A DNA stretch of 64,000 bases from Parascedosporium putredinis (Eukaryota > Ascomycota > Sordariomycetes > Microascales > Microascaceae). The notes beneath the pieces are model-generated. The model was not told the DNA's origin, did not search any database, and worked only from the letters and a program-made list of their open reading frames with translations. Below, piece after piece: positions 12,648 to 26,229 of the stretch; the first letter of the stretch is position 1; each line of letters opens with the position of its first letter. Location of the stretch: assembly GCA_949357655.1 (NCBI GenBank), contig CASHTG010000001.1, forward strand, positions 2,976,001 to 3,040,000, in the 5' to 3' direction. The position numbers and the translations under genes were made by a program.

Positions 12648-14239
12648 TCATATCCGACGGCGAGTTGGTCCATCTCGGACCTTGAGCCGGCTCGTCCTCC
12701 ACCCCTCATACCATTGCTCCCGGCTAGCCTCGCGAAGCTCAGCGCGCCACTCGCTAAAGACGGTATCTTTAAGACGTGTAAAGTCACAATGCTCCTCATT
12801 GTAGGGGTCGGCGAAACCCCAAGGGAATTGACGACCGATCACACCGGGTTCATACAAGTCGGGGCTGATGATGGAGAGTGGCAAAAAGGACGACTCTTCT
12901 TCCTCGGCGGGTCCCTTCTCTGACCTCTGGCGAAGGGCCGAGGGATTCGATTCGGCACCTGCATCCAGATCCTCCTGTCCCTGGATGGGAAGATCGCTGT
13001 CACCCCGGATCACGTCGGACCTAGCATCGGCCTGCGCGGCATCTTCATCGCCCTCGTCAATTCTGCTAGAGCTCGATGAAGCGGCATCGTCATCCTCAAG
13101 GGCAAGAGACTCCAAGGGATCAAGGTTGGCCTTCTTGATGCTACTCCACACACTGCGTTTCAAGGCGGCCATGTGTTTCGTTGTGATGGTGTCGGCTTTA
13201 GCGATGACTGGGATGACGGTGGTCTTGCCCTGTAAAGTCCTCATGACTTGCAAATCGAGATCATCGTCGAGGGCGCCAAGAGCGCGCAGGTCGGCAATGC
13301 CGTTGTGGCCGTTGGCATAGATTGATTTCGCCGTGCTCAGGTTGCGGTCCAGTCGACTAGGGTCAAGGACTAGGAAGACGGCGTGAATATGTGTGTCCTG
13401 GACACCAGGAGATCTGACCACCTTCATCTCTTCGGCAAAAGTCTCTTCAAACTTGCTCTCCAAAAAGGCCGACATCTCTCGCAATTGCAAATCAACAACA
13501 TTCTTCTCAAGGCCTTCCGAGTCCCAGAGCGTAAGGCCTACCCTCTCACTATCAATCTCAGTCTCGAGGTAGTGAGGGACAAAGTTACCCGAAGCGGGGG
13601 CCGGGGAGTGTATTCGTCCTCGTCGTTCCTTTTAGCGCGCTTCTTTGGCGGCAGTGCAAGGGCAGTCTTGAGGAACTCGAGGAACGAAGTTTTACCAGAG
13701 CCTCGGGTGCCAATGATCAAAATGCTAGAAACAGAAGGCGAGCCAAGGGGTCAGCGCGCGGATTATTACAACAATGGCGTTGAGCGGGGGAAAGGTGCCC
13801 GGCGTCACTTACTTGAACGGAGTGGGGTCCTTCCGCCTTCTAACCCTCCTAGGGCTATTGATTGTGCTAATGGCGCTGCTAGCATAGCTATATCGGCCTC
13901 TGTGGGTCATGCTCTCGGTGCGGGCATAGGGATCCCATGGGCTGGTGGGCACGGGAGGAGGAGCTGGGTAGGCGGAGAGCGGGGCGCGCCCTGGGTCCAT
14001 GGAGGGGCGGCCGGAGTAGGCATCGGTTTTGCCAGAAATGATGGAAACAGAATCGGGGCGCAAGTCCGTCCCGAAGCTGTTGGATAGCTGCTCGTGGCCT
14101 CTATAGACATCTGGGAGCTTTGGGGGACCTTGGAAACCGAAGGCTTACGCTCAGCCTCTTTGGCTTTGCGGGACTTGAGGTCGCCCGACTTGCTTCGACG
14201 GAGCAACATACCGAGACTAGAACGGCGAGGTGGCGTCAT
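12648..14239 (-). CDS. aspE: Septin-like GTPase AspE
   Basis: Septin of the AspE group, restricted to filamentous fungi, acting in septation and septin assembly. Reading from ATG 14239: basic MTPPRRSSLGMLLRRSKSGD, then a Pro-rich stretch, RTESMTHRGRYSYASSAIST and RVRRRKDPTPF. Intron 13812-13725 (GTAAGT...TTCTAG) leads into NILIIGTRGSGKTSFLEFLK, which holds the P-loop GTRGSGKTS. Later come LTLWDSEGLEKN (switch II/G3 region, unusual in lacking DTPG), VIPVIAKADTITTKH (G4 AKAD), and septin-unique FPWGFADPYNEEHCDF with WRAELREASREQWYEGWR. An acidic Ser-rich insert lies between G4 and the C-terminal element. Frame breaks at + strand GGGGG 14122-14126 and 13596-13600 are each mended by one extra base (PPKLPDVYRGHEQL; PPASGNFVPHYLE), so missing bases are likely. 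The identification is strong; the exact start is less sure. Confidence 0.9.
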
Positions 14240-17200
14240 TGTTGTCAGCGAAAGGCATCAACAGGGAAACTATCTTCCGCTTGGCTGCGAATTCGTATAC
14301 CTTGCGGAAGAGTAACCACGAGGGCAATATGCCTAATAATTCTAGCGAGAAATAATCTTCGACACGGGCGCCTCTACTAGGTGGGACAAGATCGTTGCGT
14401 TCGACGTCGTTCACGCTTGGAGACAGTGGCGGGGCGGGGAGAAACGGGGTCGGCTCGCACGGATCGCTGAGAGCAGGTATCGAGAGACCGCAATGCTCGA
14501 GAGGGGGAAAAAGAAGTAGTAAAAAAGGTCCGTCAAGTCCAGCAGGTAAGCTCGGTGGTTGTGGATAAAATCCGCGTTCGAGAATGTTTGTGAATCGTGG
14601 AGATAGATGGCACAGCCAGGGCTCGTAAAGAAGATTGGGGTATCAAGGAATGATAACCTGAGTGTGGGAAAAGACAAAATGGTTAGCAACCCAGAATAGA
14701 ATTGTGCCAGCAATGTATCAGGAGGCGAGGATGTTCATCAGATCTTGGCCGAAGGAAATGCAATGTCCAAATTAATTCGTTTGTTGCTTGGCCTCCACCC
14801 GCCCGGCGGCTCCAATCAGATGTGCATGAGAAGATTGGTCGCCAGGTCACTGCGCCAGGAATAGGAGCTGTACGACCTCGTTGGGGTATAGAACTTCAAC
14901 GAAGGGGTTTTGCCGAGCAAGCACAATCCTTTCCTGGCTTCTCCCCTCATCCTCATCACATCGTCTGGGGCGGCTGCCGCATTCCAACGTTGTCGGGCGC
15001 GCAGAGAGACCCGACGTCACTGGGAGGTGCCAGCTTGCAAACGAGGACGAGAGGGTCCCCTCAGGAAAAGCATGTTTTCGGATGGAGGCGTCGGCGGCAA
15101 GACTAGCTTGGAGGGCGCAAAGAGAAAGGGGCAAGAAAAAGAAAGGGGCCAGAAAGAAATCGAGGCAGGCAACGGTCTAGCACTGAAATCAAACAACACA
15201 CGAAATAGCAACATACCTGGCTTAAACCTGTCCAGTCCGTAGAGAAATTGGGGTTTTCGAGTGAGAAAGAAGATGAAGAAGGGAAAGTTGGCGATATCAA
15301 CGGTAGGGCGATGGCAGTTCCGGAATAGGGGTTGAAGTGGGACTTGAAATGGCTCGGCGCAAGCTTGATTTCATCTGCTTGTACCACTCTCCCGCGTCGA
15401 TTGCGTCGATTGGTCCAAGGAAGCGGGAAGGGCAGAGGGCTGACGAGCGAAAGAAAGGGTCGCGAGAGACGGTCGGCACGAGTAACGTCCTCTTCCTCAG
15501 TACTCGTGGCTGATAGACGAGCCTGGTTTACAGGTGAAACGAGGTTCGATCAAAGGACTGAGACTAGCCGGCGACGCTGGTGCAGAAACAACCCGGACCT
15601 AGGTAGAGCGGATCAAAACCGGGGTAGAGGGAACAATGGTTCAGAATACCATGAAGAAAAGAAAAGGAAAAGAAAAGAAAAAGAAAAAGAAAAGTAATAA
15701 TGAGAGGCGCGGGTTCGGATAGCTGCTTTGCCTTTCTTCTCACAACGGTCGCATGCAGGGCATTGCCATTGACTGATGACGGCTGGAGCAATTAGAAAGA
15801 AAAAAATGGGCAAAGAAAAAGGGCGAGCGAGGAAAAAGGAGAGACGAAGAAGGAAAGAGTTCCCCAAAACGCGTCGTGGGATCCTTGCAGGAAGTGAGGA
15901 CTGGGGCGGGCAGGAGCAAAGGACGTGGTTTGTAGCTTGGTAGTGTATGTACGAAGTAGCTGCCGACACAGCGCCGGCTTGCACACGCCACACCACACCC
16001 TTCCCTCAGATCCATTGGGAGGCAGCAGGGGAGGGGGTGTGTGGTGGATTTCTCAACTCAATTAAGCTGCCCACGAGCACTGATTCCCACTTGGCGCTGG
16101 AAACCAAGCTCCGGGTACAAGCCAGGCTGGCGAGGGGGCTTCGAGAGTACCGTGCCGGGTTCGAACGAAGCATCGATCAATGGCTGTTCCGGCCTGCCAT
16201 CCCCTTGAATCTTGTCTCCATGAATCGCTCTCGTGAAATGAAACGAAGGAGGACCAGTATTATTGCAGGTACCATGATCTTCGAGGTACCCAGGGTCCTC
16301 GGGGATTTGGGCGACTCTTTGGTGAGTGATAGGAGGCCACTTCACTTCAGAGCGTACTCTAGGTTCCCCTAAGAGTGGATCAAATGATGCGCGAGTCTGC
16401 AGGATGCATGGACGGGAGTGAGAAGACGGCGGAGCATATTCGCTGACCTCCCGTGGACTTTGGTAGATTGATGCAGCCTGCATTATTATTACATGCCGGA
16501 CCTGACTTCCAGCTCGCTCGCTCACCCTTCACGAACCCATTCTCGCAGAACATGGTGCGCGGATGCTCTGAGGAGCGCAGGAATAGGAAGAAGGCCTCAA
16601 CCCCCGAACCCCAAGGCGCTATGTGGTTGTCTGTGCATACAAGTACTAAAACGAGTAGAATCTAGCGCAGTGTGTAGCGATCTGGTGGCAGTCCCCCGCT
16701 GGTCCCATCCGTACGCTGCACAACGGGGGATACGACGGGGTGGATTGGCGGGAGAGGTGCCTTGATTCCGAATTGCCACCTCGCCCCTTCATACTCTCAC
16801 TCACACTCTTGGCCTGTGCTCGTTTCGCTCTGTGGCTGGAGGACAAAAGTCGGGCAACGGCGAGCAGGCCAGGACTGCTTGCGACGCCGAAATTACACTT
16901 GCTTCGAGAAGTAGTGTTGCTTTCAAGTTCCTGCTCTTACTTCGTACAAAGGAGCAGTCCACTTTGTCAAATTGGCCACTGAGGATTCGATGCAGCGAGC
17001 GCGGAATCAGGGTTGCTCGCCGGCTCCATCATCCACCCCTTTCATCAATTGATCCAACCTAGTGTGATAATACTGATAATACCCTCCAATGCCCACGTCA
17101 GATAGACAGGCATGGAGCACTCTCCAGCCTCCCTCCGCATCCCCTATTACTTGTCCAAGCAATACTCTGTATTTCTCCGCCGAGGAAACGTCAGCTCATC

Positions 17201-19217
17201 AGAGCACCCGCAACGGTGAGAAAGGGCAAGAAGCCGGGAGATTGTCTATCCAGCTCCTGCCCAGCCCAAGCCAAGGTCGCACGCACATTCACACCACACA
17301 TTCGCACACATTCGAGCACAAAGATGCCACTCTTTTTCCCCGTCCAACAGCCCCATCCCCCTAAAATTACAAGTCACCCCTTGCTACCCCTTTAATCCAA
17401 TCATACGCCGTCTCCCCAGGGAAATGATGAAAGGAGACTAATAAAGTGGACTGTCCCTTTTAGCTTCATGATGAAACCATCCAATCAAATGCCCTCCTCC
17501 CTGAACCAGATGGGCCCATGGCCATGGCCAGCGTGCGCCAACATTGCCGTATTAGGATTGCGCGACTTGATGGTCTTACCCCTGACTACTTCTGATCGTT
17601 CCGGGTCGGGCATTTTAAAGTGCTGGAGTTCCTGGCAAGCTGGCTGCTCTCTCTGGCGAGCGACCCACACGCTAAAACCTCGGTGGCTGGCTCCGCTTCC
17701 AGAGCCCTCGATGGATCAAGAATAGAAGGAAGTGTAGATCAAATTCGCAACTGGAAGAGCAGCCACAGAACAACGATATGGAGCAATAATACTTGTGATA
17801 GGAAAAGGCTCATTTCCTGCTCTCCCACAGTGTCAGCCCAACCTCGGACAGGACAATCGACGCAGCGGGCTCCTTCAGGAAGCAAGCTCGATCTGACTAA
17901 CGGCGACCTGGCTGTTTCTCGAGGAGGGGAAATGATGCTCCATGGCCACCCACGCCCGTGTAGTGTGCGCACCCGCCCGTCGCAAACCCAAAAGTTCACA
18001 AGCGACGAAAAGACAAAGGGGCCCTCTCGAATTGACGGGAGAAAAAGGTCGAATACTTGTACGAAGTATTAGATGGCCGTCTTTAATTCCAATGAACTAA
18101 TCAAAACTCGTGGCCCTTGGGTGTACCTGCATGCGTCCGCGGGGCGACAGAAAGAATCACTCCCCATCTTCACCTCAACTTAGACTAGAGGGCCCCACCA
18201 ATTTACGTCAAAAGGGCCACAGCCACGAGACGGCCTTTCCTTGTCCCTTCCACGCTAATAATAAATCTTGAGAGGGAGGGAGGGTCTGGGGGAAGCCCAT
18301 GCGGTAATACACTACAGTAATCCAGTAATAATACTGGTACTTGTCGCAAGGAAATCAAGAATAATCTTACGAATAATACGTGGGTGCGTGCGAGGTCCAA
18401 GGGTGGGTGTGCGTGTATGGCCGAGAATAGGAGAATCTGGCGGTCATAGTTCCCAGCTCTCGGGATGGTAGGGCACCTGAGCCCTTGGGCAGTCTTCCTA
18501 TCGAGGTATATCATGCTCTCATGGCATTCCCTTCGCCTCCAGGTTCCATTCGCTTTTGACAACGAGAAACATGTTCCCTGGACAATCGTCTCTTACGGGC
18601 GCGCAGTCCTCGATTGCGATTGCTATATTCATCGTGGATGTTTATCAACAAGTCGATCCTGTTTGAGGGGAGATCTCATAAACACCTTCTTACCTACCTG
18701 CTCGTTTCCCTATTCCGGCCTCTGCTGGCAACCCTAGATCGTTGATGGTAGGCTAGAGAGCCCGCATGCCTCTATGCTACAGTGTTTAGCGGGAAGGGCG
18801 CGAACGCCTCACTCAAGATCATGGCTTCTTGTCTAAGGAATGGACGAGATCAGCATGAAGCCTAGTCCCCATCTCTCTTCCATACCTGCCCTCTCAACTC
18901 GGATGTTCAGCTCCTCGCAAAAGCTGTACGTTAGGCTAAGAATCTTTTGCTGAATCAAGTTCATCATGAAACGCCACATTCAAACTTGAAGATGTGTTGT
19001 CCGGGAGGGTTCGGAGACTTTGAAAAGTAGTGTGATTACCCGTTAAGAATGCGCTCTATGCGCGATTCCGAGACCCTAGATGACTCAAATCTATGGATAT
19101 CCTATCATACACGTGCCGTGGGTTCAATACGCGATAGTTATGTATCCCTCTCCAACTCTTGCGCGCACTTATCCCCACTCTCTTCTCGAGGCCATTAAAA
19201 GGGCTTGTCAGCGTGTT
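14240..19217. other. Gene-poor 5 kb stretch
   Basis: No open frame here shows a recognisable domain or a plausible exon chain. The left part (14240 to about 16000) is the upstream region of the septin gene and contains AG-rich tracts (15640-15700, 15780-15860; CT-rich in the gene's sense) that could be a transcribed leader. The right part lies downstream of the minus-strand ABC1-family gene. A small lineage-specific gene cannot be excluded. No tRNA or transposon signature found. Confidence 0.45.
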
Positions 19218-21326
19218 TTACCCAGCAAAAACATCCTCTTGAATCTCCACGCCAAACCCGTGAGCCATGTCCCTCATGTGCCGATCAACTTCATCCTCCA
19301 TGCCCCCTCCCCAGCCCAGCAGCTGCCGGAGCCTGAAGAAATAAAAGGCAACGTCGGTGGCGGCGAGGACCGTCTTGAAGAGCAGGTGCTTCCACGCGTT
19401 AACCAACCTCCGCCGCAGCGGAAGGTCGGGATCTGTGTAGAGGCTGCTGCTCGCCCACTCGCCCATCAGCTTGATGCGGTTCACGGGGGAGCCGAGGTAC
19501 TGGTTGTTCCCCTGCACGATGCGCATGTTGCGGCCGATGAAGATGAGTTCCTTGGGCCACTTGTCCTCGTCCGTGAGGAAGTCTTTGAGACTCGCCTTCA
19601 TTTTCTGGTGCACCAAGAATTGCTTCTCCGAGGCCGACTTGCCCTCGAGCTGCTTGATGAATTTCTTGGTCTCCTCGCCCTCGTACGGCCGCATCAGTGT
19701 GGCGCTCGCAAACACCTCCGATGCTCTGATGCCCCACTGTTCGGTGATGTCGACAATCGTCTTCTGGTCAAAGGTCATGAGTGACTTCCAAAATAGACTA
19801 TACTGTTGCCGGAAGCCGGGGTTCATGTAAACGTAGAGACCGTGGTCGATGAGCACGAGCTGCGCCTTGCCATTGGGCTTCCGCCGGATGAAAATGTTGC
19901 CCGGATGAGGGTCGCAGTGCACCACACCCCACTTGAATATCTGTGCCGAGAATAAATCCACCATGGTCCTCATTACTTCTTTCGAGCTCACCCCAAGCCC
20001 ACCCTTGCCCCTTTTACCCTTCCACTCTAGTCTCTCCGGCTTGAGCTGTTCGTACAGAGGCCTCTGACGGAGTTCGCGCCGTGCCCTGTCCACGTCAGGG
20101 GCTTGAAGCGTGCTGCCTAGACCGGGGGACCCCTTTCCATGTCCCCTAACCATACGGACGTGAGGCCTTGCTTGTCCCACAGCCGGACACCTTCGATCCA
20201 CTCAGTGACGAGCACTCTCCGCGTCGTGAATTCTGGGTAGACGATGGGTACGTAGACACGCTCTCGCAACGCGGGTTCCCCAGCGACAAGCTTCTTCATG
20301 GTCTCCGAATTCTTCGCTTCGTTCACAAAGTCGGTTTCCAATTCTAAGCGCTCTGTGATGAAGGGTATCATGGTGTAAAAGGGCAAATCGAACCAGTAGC
20401 TAAAGATTCGTGTGACGGCTCTGTGATGCACAAATAGCGCCTGTTAGTACACTTGGATCTCACGGTGGTTTCCCTCCCATGTTACAGGGTAGAGGGTGAA
20501 GGCTGTAGGTTTACTCACTTGAACGCCCAAAGATCCCACGATATTTGCTTGGAAATCTCGCGCTTCTGCACCTTGATCGCGACCTCTCTGCCATCTGCTA
20601 GCCTTGCCCAGTGGACCTGCGCCACACTAGCACTCGCCCTAGCTCTCCTCTCCATGAGACCCTTCCCTTCTTCTCCGGTGAAGCTGACACCAAACACCTC
20701 TTCCGCTCCTTTCCCGAAATCTTCCCGGATTACCGCCTCGACATCGCTCCACTCGTCCTGTGGAGCGTCGTCAAACATGCGCGAAAACATGCGCTGGAAT
20801 TCGGGCGGAAGCACGGCACTCTGCATCGCGATAGCTTGACCCATCTTGAGGTACAGCCCGCCGTTGGTGCGCAGCAGCTCGAACAGACGCTCGGCGCTGC
20901 GGCGGTGTACATCCTGGATCGTGCCGCCGGTGACGGGCTGCGGGCGGAAGTTGAGCTTATAGTCGACGGCGACGAGGGCACCCGTTCCAAAGGTCCGAAA
21001 GGTGCGCGTTAGGCTAGAGGCGTAGAAGCGGCTGTCCACGGCGTAAATGGTGCCGCAGACCACGGAGAGGAGTACGAGACGACGGAGCCATTTTCGGCTT
21101 CGGGTATAGGTTTTGGGCCCGGTTGGCTTGCCGAGGGACTCTGGCGATGGCGGTCGGAGAGGCTCGAATGATGAGGTGCTATAGGAGGAAGCCCGGGGGC
21201 TGTCGTGGGAAAGAGCGGGTTCGCGCGTTGGAGATTTCGGCAGGGAAGACGAGCCTGACCGACAAGTCGATGAGGGCGGATGCGCAGTGGCCGCAAGGCG
21301 CCTCTGCCTATGGTCGGCCGAAGCAT
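19218..21326 (-). CDS. Mitochondrial ABC1/ADCK/UbiB-family atypical kinase
   Basis: Atypical protein-kinase-like protein of the ABC1 (UbiB/ADCK) family, closest in feel to fungal Mcp2/Cqd-type members of mitochondria. Motifs in order: an Arg-rich, acid-poor N-terminus (MLRPTIGRGALRPLRIRPHR), a likely import sequence; a hydrophobic stretch near WLRRLVLL; the ABC1 KxGQ block GGLYLKMGQAIAMQSAVLP; ASVAQVHWARLADGREVAIKVQ (Ala-rich loop and VAIK lysine); ETDFVNEAKNSE; WGVVHCDPHPGNIFI (catalytic HxDxxxxN); LVLIDHGLYVYM (metal-binding D); and C-terminal helices. Intron 20518-20421 (GTGAGT...TCACAG) joins WAFK to AVTRIFSYW. Frame breaks at GGGGG 20124-20128 and 21195-21199 (C5 in sense) are each mended by one C, linking RGPPGLGSTLQ and TAPRASSYS. 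The kinase core is complete. The subfamily is inferred. Confidence 0.88.
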
Positions 21327-24300
21327 GGGCCTTTTGCTTCCTTTTTCTTTTCAGTCAAACGAGGAGTTATCGTGTTGGTGCCATGTATAGGATAGTGGCT
21401 GGTCTGTACGCTCGGTCAATATGCGATTTGCTGAAGTCGGGTTGGGGTTCTGGGAGAAAAATATTGGGGTAAGGTACGTTGGTGATATCATGCGATCGGA
21501 AAATGCCGACGCCGCCGCTGCGCGATGCCGGAGATAAGACAGGGACGGCGGAAATAATTCCCCGCTCTGGAGACAAAGGCTCACAAACCCCGACAAATAT
21601 CGGAGCGAAGAGGCACCAGACCGCTACATCGAGATAAGAGTATTGGATTAGTAGACCGAATTTTCTACAAGAGCAACAAGGCATACGGGGGCGGTTTCTC
21701 TCTAAGCATGCCAATGAGTTCAGTCATTCAGTCCGACTTGACACCGCCTTGACACCGCCTCGTGACGCCCTCCATGTCCCTCAAACTGATTCGCCCCAAT
21801 ACTTTTCAATCTAAGGGGATAGCATGTGTGTGAGCTTCTAAGGTGGACCTCTATACCTCGAAGCGTCATGGTTTGCGGGAGCTTCTTAAGAAGCCCAACA
21901 TATAACATGAAATACTTTACACATACACCGAGCTTGATCAACGAATTGACATCTGTCAATTAAGCTTTTCGGTCCTCTGACCCTTCCCCTGCATCCTGGA
22001 TCTGCTCCAGGAATGCCTGGCGCCAACCTGGTTGGCCCTCCTAGCTGAACGCCTGATCCTCACCAGAGAACCAAGATATTACGACGACACATGTTCTTTT
22101 CCCTGTTGTTGAGAATATTGGCAGAGAGAAAAGAGAAAAACAATTGCTCAACCAACCCGCGACCACGCCAATCCTTGCACCTGAGTGTTTCTTCTGCGTC
22201 ACAGCAGCTGCGACCACTTTCTGGAGGTCTAGGTTTGGGTGATGTCAAATCTGAGACTGTCTAAACGAGGCCTATCTGTAATTTTGTATTCTCGATGAGT
22301 GCCGAGTGCTAGCGACTGCCCTAGGGCGTGTAAACCGAGAGACCAAGAGAAATCAAGCTTGACACTGCCAATGCCAGAATTCTGATGGAATGGGTCGGCG
22401 CTGTTATGAGCGTTCTGGGCAATGAAAGCCATCATGGATCAGTTGATTGAGCAAGAGGCTAAGCTCTGTCATTTTGTGAGCATGTAACCCTTAACCAGCC
22501 CGTCTGTCGAAAAGGTCTATTCACGTCGCAGCCCCATGTCGGGAAAGGAGGTAAGGCCATGCCGGCTTTGAGACGTCTCGGCGGCATACATGTATTCATG
22601 CAACACACGGGCTCCCGCCAACTTGACGAGCCGCTTGAGCGCAGGAAGTTCGACATTGCAGATGAGCCAATCGACCAAGAAAGGGAAATCTTCTGCCAAA
22701 ATCAAACTGCAATACACTAGAGACGACGACTCAATCTCTTGGGCCAGCGGCAGGCCTATCAAGTTGGTCAAGTATGGTTACCCGTGCATGTCTTCCTAGA
22801 AATTTGCTATGTCGAGGTCGTGATTGTGATTGTTCCTCTCCAATGACGCTCAAATCATCTGGAGACAAAAGAGAAGAATTGAACAAAGGGGTTTTGCTTT
22901 CTCTCCATTTCTTCAAGCTTTATGATTGCCAGTCGAAGCGAAATGTCAAGCGAATCTTTTTCGAACAATTCTCGGTCCATGTCATGGAAGAAAGTATTGG
23001 ATGGATTGATGGATTGTGCGATAAGCCAACAAGGGTCAATTCGACCATTTGATGGTCTCAGGGCTCGCAGGCAGGCGCCCGTAGATTCTGGATAGAAGAA
23101 TGGCATGGACCTCTGGAAGCTGCCTTTGCCACAAGTAAACCCCTCCATGCCATCGAGAACGGGCAACTCCCGCGTCAAAATCAGGGCATCGAAGCTCATC
23201 GGGCACTCGCAGGCGCTAAAGGGAGTGGAGGGGGCTTGAAGACCCCACAAGCCTAAAATTTGGCCTCGAAAAAGCGCCTCTTTCGCGGAGGCGTCGTGTA
23301 CGGCGGGGATAAGTCATGCAATGCTGGCGTATACTACGGATATGAAGGAGGGAATCTGAAACATGCCGACCAGCTCTTTGCCCTTGTTCCTCCTTATCTT
23401 GAGGGGCAAGCATGGTCCCTCGATCGATCTGAGAATTGATCTATTTGGGGAAAGGACGAGTGAGAGATTGATGACTGGGCGTTGACGCATGCCTCACTTC
23501 ACAGTTCTCCACTTGCAAGAGGCGGAGCCAAACGTTACAGCACCAGATTGAGTCGAATTGTTGCATATGAAGCATGGCGCTGATACTTCATACACATCCG
23601 CTGTCGCATCGCTAGACAGTGTTGACAGGACCTCTGAAGATGGACAGTCTTGGAGGTGGACTATTCCAATCATTAAATCCTTTGGACAGTCTCACCCAGG
23701 GCCAGCCAGGAGCGGAGCCGTCACCCCTACGGCTGTGTCAAGCCCAAAGATCGAAAGCATGAATTGGACGACTGGGAGGGGCGGTCCCAAACGCCCGGAG
23801 CCTTGGCCCAAACCACCTCGTCTTGTCTCTCCACCATCAATTGATCACTGTCACTGCCTGCTGTTCAGACGGGCTTGGAATTGCAGCGTGCCCCAACTGT
23901 CGCCAACCGATCGAAAAACAGAGCGAGGCCCGGTCTCATTTCTTTTCGCGGTCGCGTTTGGTTGTTCCGTCCCGAAATCCTCGAAAAAGGACCTCGTTCG
24001 ACGAAAGAGGTAATTTCCGAGCTAATGCATGTGCGGGTTCATTTACCCAGAAGCGACCATCGGGACATGGAATCAATCGAACAAGCGTGTCGTCGTCAAT
24101 GTTGGGCGGAGCATCGCCCCTCCAACTCCAACAAGACCAATGCTACATCAGGAAAGTGAGATAATATTGCTGGATGGCTATTTGAGGAATTGACGGCCCG
24201 ACGAGACCCTCTCGCCCCACTACCAGGGACCCTGACATTTACCACATGCAGCACCTCCCACCTACATTAGTGGTGCGCCACTGGGGACACTGGAGGGGGC

Positions 24301-26229
24301 ATGCACGCTAAGATCAACGGCCCTTCGGTGTGATCAAGCAGCTCTCCCCCAACTTGTAGGCCATGCTGGTTGAATGTACAAGTACACAGTACTAGTACGA
24401 GTTCCTGGAGAGTATTGGAACCATTGACAGATCGGTCGCGCGCGGGAGACTTGTCCATTTCTGGAGGTGCTCTGGCTGTATGGCGCTGTGGTTGCGTGCT
24501 CACAGTAATATTCCTACGTGTACTCGGAGCTTGGTCAATAGTTACAGCTTCTCCCACCCCGCCCACCTCGTGGTTCCGGACCCAATTGTTCCTCAAAGTA
24601 CTCAAGGAAGGAGAAAGGAGTGAACGCCGCTGTGGGGGTCGTTACGCATCACCTCGGACTGATGCGAACCGACGTCTCCAAGCGGTCTGCCGCGGCCAAG
24701 GGCGAGCATGAGCCCGGTTGGTGTCGCTCCAGCGAAAATGAGAGCGGCTTCAAGTGAGAGGCCTCGGAACTTGGTCACGCGAAGTTCATGCGACTGTTGC
24801 CCAGGGCGAATCAATCAGTCGGCGACAGGCCCCAGCTCCTGATGCTCAACGAATCAATTGATGGAATGTCGAATTTACCGTTCACCCAATGGGCGACCGA
24901 CGCGGCATCTTGACTTGCTGTCGGAATAAATCAGTGTAGAGGCACCATATTGCCATCAACGGCCCTTGTTTAGCCTACATCTCTCGCACCGCCATGTTCG
25001 GCCCTAAAGGCAGAGTTCGGATCGCTAAATCGTGCGCACACCCTTTCCCGCGGGACCTCAACTCTGGGTTCGGTCGGTGGCATTGAATGGATCCATCAAT
25101 GGATATCAGTTCATTCGCCGCCTCACAGCTCCCCTTTCCACACCACTATTTCAAGGTTCCGAATACTTTTGCACGTTTTTCTAGCCCCAGCTATGGTGCT
25201 TGACCTGGAGCAATGGCAAGGAATTAGCTGTCTTGTCGCTCGATCCCCTAACCTGGACGAAGTAGCTGCAGATAAGAGAAAGAAGAGAATGACGATGGGG
25301 CATTGATTGAAGATCATTAGACGTGCGCAGGAGGATTTCGAAGAAGGGGGCCTGAAGGAGCGAGTCTGGGTGATGCGCTTGCGATGCGTGCAACAACCAT
25401 ATCCGTTCCCTCATTAATATTAGCTTTCCCCACCAGGCCGAGAGCAAGCACTGGTCAATCGGAGCTAATGACTCGAGAATGGGAGGATTGAGGGATGGGA
25501 TTTCATGGATCCTCGCAAGGACCACCCACAGAAGCGATAACCTTGTCTGTCCAAGCCTCCACTTGTGAGACCAATGTACTCGGTACCTTGTCCCCCCTTC
25601 CAAACCGCAAGCCATCCCGCCCCAGATTGCCTTGGCTCTGGGTTCGTCGCTCCTCTTCTCTTCCGTGTCCCCTTTCATTATCCCCCAACACACCTCCCAT
25701 CCTCTGATGTGGGAGCCGTGCTCGACGCTTCACACACTCTCCTTCACCTCCGCCTTAGCTGGTCTCATTTTATTTTCATTCTTTCCTTTCACTCTCCTTT
25801 GCTTTCTCCTCTTCCGCGAGGGAATCGACTTGCGCACCGAGTATTAGAGCCCTGAAGGCCTCGTCCGTCCCCCGAATCACCCCGCCCCTAACGATCTTTC
25901 TGGCAGCTGGAGCCAGATTGATTCTGCATAATTGTGAAGGGCCTCGATTGCTCTCTGGTTCTCGACTGGCCCGAAGCCTCATAAATCGACCCACGAGCGT
26001 CACCGTTGTCCTCGAGCCGCGTGTGCTATTGCGTACAATCTCATCTTGAGCGCCTCCTCGACCTTCTTTTTCTCGTAGTATTATCACGCCATCAGAAACT
26101 ATGAGCACTGGAAACTGAGCGTCCGGCGTAACACTGCTCGACGACCCAACCTCCACCTCTGCCGCGTCTTGATGACGCTGGCTGCTTTCGCCGCGCCCCG
26201 CCTGTTTTTGCCATTGGATTTCCAAAATT
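21327..26229. other. Gene-poor 4.9 kb stretch
   Basis: Upstream region of the minus-strand ABC1-family gene and upstream region of the plus-strand palI. Short open frames on both strands show no recognisable domain, and I could not build an exon chain. The segment before palI (25650-26229) is CT-rich in places and likely contains its promoter and 5' UTR. Confidence 0.45.

Noticed and set aside
16150..16180. GGGTTCGAACGAAG resembling a tRNA T arm
   Set aside because: Flanking sequence gives no acceptor or D arm and no terminator.
14240..26229. RIP-degraded transposon remnants in the gene-poor stretches
   Set aside because: Base composition is not strongly AT-shifted, no terminal repeats or transposase fragments were recognised, and no long duplicated segments were seen by eye.
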